From assembly GCA_029216955.1 (NCBI GenBank), contig JANAVB010004000.1:1633025-1697024 (forward strand): DNA of 64,000 bases. The letters run 5' to 3'. A program made the position numbers and the translations under genes. Source of the stretch: Iris pallida (Eukaryota; Streptophyta; Magnoliopsida; Asparagales; Iridaceae). The notes beneath the pieces were generated by a model, which did no database searches, was not told the DNA's origin, and saw only the letters and a list, made by a program, of their open reading frames with translations. Below are positions 62,142-64,000 of this stretch, in pieces. How positions within the stretch are numbered: position 1 is the stretch's first letter; every line of letters starts with the position of its first letter.

Positions 62142-64000
62142 ATGGCAACAACTCAATGCAACACTTCGTCAATCGGCTCGACGAAGAAGGTGTTGACGAT
62201 CCAATTCGATCAACTCGCCTACGAAGAAATACAGCGGGCTAAGAGTGGCAAGCCCACTTCAGCCTCCATCATCACTGCCAAGTCGAAGGGACACTCTGTC
62301 TATGTCCCTAAGATTCAGTTGGCAGCCAATGGTGAAGTCTCTACCACATTGTCTACTCCTAACACTGGCAAAGACTCTACTGCAAGCACGCACACTCTTG
62401 TGCGCTCGAAGATGACAGCATTCAAAAGTCATGCTGACAGTACTGGCTCCTTAGCCAAGTCTGTTCCAGCGTACAATCTCACATCCAAAAGTCACGCTGA
62501 CAGTATTGGCTCCTTAGCCAAATCTGTTCCAGCGTGCAAATTCAATCCCAAAAGTCACGCTGACAGTACTGGCTCTTTAGCCAAATCTGTTCCAGCGTGT
62601 ATTTCCAAAGTCAAGAAACACGCTGACAGCACTGGCTCATTAGCCAAATCTGTTCCAGCGTGTATTTCCAAAATCAAAAATCACGCTGACAGCACTGGCT
62701 CCTTAGCCAAATCTGTTCCAGCGTGTAATCCTAAAATCAAAAGTCACGCTGACAGCACTGGTTCTTTAACCAAGCCTGTTTCAGCGTATACATTATCTAA
62801 GAAGAATAGCTCTTTAGCTATCTCTTCCTCTTTGCCAAGTTCTACTAGAACTGGGGGTGGTCTTCCACACAAAGTCCCTTCGAAAAGAGATAACTCTTTA
62901 GTTGTTTCTTCTGCTTCTGTAGTTTTTACTTCAGGAACAGCTTTGACTGACAATTTTGTTAGTCAAAGAAAAGAAGATGGCCTTTTGACTACTCTTCCTT
63001 TTGGACATTTTATGTCTCAAAACTTGAATAAGTCTAAGAAGAAACATTCTTTAATGTCTTCTTTTACGACTTCTTCAAATTGGGCACAGAATTTGTCTAT
63101 GAAAGAGGGTCTGTTACCAACTCCTAATCAAGGGGGTGGTTCAACTCTTCCTTCTCTGCAAATATCCAGATCAATGGAAGGAAAACTCCAAGTGTCCAAA
63201 ACCAATGTGTTACCTCAAACTGATTTAAGAACAAAACTTAATCAAATCCGTTTGGGAAACACTTCTGGTGTTAAGAAACCACATCAATCGAAAATAAAAA
63301 TAAAAGATCCGGATGCAGAGTATGCTAAAAATTATGTGGCTCATATTAATCACTCCCTATATAATCAAGAGCCATCAAGACCCAGGAACAAAAAATATAC
63401 TCCTAAAAATACACAAGGAGTGTTCTCTGATGTACCTCAATCTTCACAAACAGATTTACGAGAACACCTTCAACAGAAAAGAATGAGTAATTCTGTGACA
63501 ATGGACCATGCTGAATGTGACTTCCAGCCAAAAGTCATAATTCAATGCAGATGTCAATCAATGGTTCAAGACTATGTTGATCATGAATGTGACTTCCAGC
63601 CAAGAGTTACAATGCAATACAGATGTCAAACTAAACGACAATCTGTCCTCAATCGGATTCAGTGTGAATATATACCTGATGAAGATGAGCCTTTGTTTGC
63701 TTCTGTCAACATGACCTCTCGGGATACTGGGGGTAGAGCTGATAGTCCAGATGGAGTATATAGAGGCACAAGAGCAAGAGTCCTGGTCTCTAGTCAAAGA
63801 ACTTTGATCTCTGAAGATGATTCTAAATTCCTTGGAGAATCTAACTTCCCACCTCTTCCTACTGGGGGTAGTTCTCCTATAATTGACTTTGATGCACAAA
63901 GCAATGATTCAGAACAAACAACATCCACCAGTTCATCAATAATCCCTCGTACAGTCACGACTTATATGGTTGATGGGAATACTGATGAACCTTCTTCTTT
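62142..64000 (+). CDS. Tat2 ORF1 (sense ORF upstream of gag), intact, runs off the window
   Basis: ATG 62142 opens a frame of 619 complete codons to the edge without a stop. The N-terminus (KKVLTIQFDQLAYEEIQRAK) matches the decayed ORF1 of Tat1. Residues ~95-220 are six contiguous 21-residue repeats with consensus K-S-H-A-D-S-T-G-S-L-A-K-S-V-P-A-C. The middle is Ser/Lys-rich. Near residues 455-490 a motif ECDFQP then C-R-C-Q appears twice about 20 residues apart, giving a Cys pattern (ExCDFQPxVxxQxRCQ) that could bind metal or nucleic acid; that is inference. GGG(G/R) segments follow. No known enzyme domain is visible. Extra ORFs between the LTR and gag are typical of Tat/Ogre retrotransposons and have no established function. 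The lack of any stop over 1.86 kb indicates a young, possibly active copy. Confidence 0.85.
   Translation, partial: MATTQCNTSSIGSTKKVLTIQFDQLAYEEIQRAKSGKPTSASIITAKSKGHSVYVPKIQLAANGEVSTTLSTPNTGKDSTASTHTLVRSKMTAFKSHADSTGSLAKSVPAYNLTSKSHADSIGSLAKSVPACKFNPKSHADSTGSLAKSVPACISKVKKHADSTGSLAKSVPACISKIKNHADSTGSLAKSVPACNPKIKSHADSTGSLTKPVSAYTLSKKNSSLAISSSLPSSTRTGGGLPHKVPSKRDNSLVVSSASVVFTSGTALTDNFVSQRKEDGLLTTLPFGHFMSQNLNKSKKKHSLMSSFTTSSNWAQNLSMKEGLLPTPNQGGGSTLPSLQISRSMEGKLQVSKTNVLPQTDLRTKLNQIRLGNTSGVKKPHQSKIKIKDPDAEYAKNYVAHINHSLYNQEPSRPRNKKYTPKNTQGVFSDVPQSSQTDLREHLQQKRMSNSVTMDHAECDFQPKVIIQCRCQSMVQDYVDHECDFQPRVTMQYRCQTKRQSVLNRIQCEYIPDEDEPLFASVNMTSRDTGGRADSPDGVYRGTRARVLVSSQRTLISEDDSKFLGESNFPPLPTGGSSPIIDFDAQSNDSEQTTSTSSSIIPRTVTTYMVDGNTDEPSS
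62424..62801 (+). repeat. Six 63-bp tandem repeats in Tat2 ORF1
   Basis: Six contiguous in-frame units of exactly 63 bp (21 codons) contain CACGCTGACAG and GCCAAATCTGTTCCAGCGTG or near copies. The last unit is the most diverged. Confidence 0.95.

Larger units (their letters stand above)
61154..64000 (+). mobile_element. Tat-lineage retrotransposon Tat2, 5' part
   Basis: A 947-bp LTR (61154-62100) is followed by AAT, a Tat/Ogre-type primer site and an intact ORF1 that runs off the window. It is inserted in the TNP2 gene of CACTA2. AAAAA precedes the LTR and may be the target duplication, which needs the other end. Gag-pol would lie to the right. Confidence 0.85.

Noticed and set aside
62744..62953. 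Minus-strand frame of 69 codons
   Set aside because: It is antisense to the intact ORF1 of Tat2 and shows no independent signal.

Overview
This is a stretch of a flowering-plant nuclear genome made almost entirely of transposable elements. The evidence is plant-type Ty3/gypsy retrotransposons (a chromovirus and two Tat-lineage elements), plant CACTA (En/Spm) transposons with TNP2 and Ptta-type genes, a FAR1-domain MULE, and two spliced exons of a plant agmatine deiminase gene. I cannot name the species.

Left half (1-33375): one large retroelement, called H here, runs from off the left edge to 33375 and is interrupted three times. A Tekay/Del-type chromovirus (E1; only the end of pol and the 3' LTR are visible, 1-3783) sits in its 5' LTR. 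A 9.3-kb CACTA transposon (CACTA1, 7105-16395, target duplication GCA) sits in its internal region. A second LTR element (E2, 18167-29279, target duplication TTTTC) sits in its 3' LTR. H and E2 both have LTRs of about 4.4-4.5 kb and only about 2-2.2 kb of non-coding interior, so they look like LARD-type non-autonomous elements. They share polypurine tract, LTR end and primer-site region with each other, and the first two partly with E1.

Middle (33376-36385): two exons of an agmatine deiminase gene lie on the minus strand directly against the end of H. A possible first exon of an unknown gene, the terminus of another CACTA element and unrecognised sequence follow.

Right half (36386-64000): a long-inverted-repeat (foldback) element is split by Tat1 (36640-51587). 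Tat1 is a 14.9-kb Tat-lineage retrotransposon with ORF1, gag, protease, G-patch, RT, RNase H, a second RNase H, integrase and an antisense coiled-coil ORF, all broken by stop codons and frameshifts. Next come a complete 1.3-kb TIR element with an 8-bp target duplication (52022-53327), a related MULE-like region with a FAR1 domain and arrays of perfect hairpins (53390-55795), and a spliced gene fragment of unknown identity. CACTA2 starts at 56848, and its transposase gene is interrupted at about 61153 by Tat2. Tat2 runs off the right edge and carries an uninterrupted ORF1 of at least 619 codons with six exact 21-residue repeats.

Most notable: in both Tat elements a short CpG-containing motif amplified in the LTR also recurs in the coding sequence of ORF1. 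CACTA1 contains a ~390-bp near-perfect hairpin. Several elements carry dense arrays of a single short motif or palindrome (TGCGCA, GACACG, TTGAC, CACGGAGAATGG, GGACTGCC).
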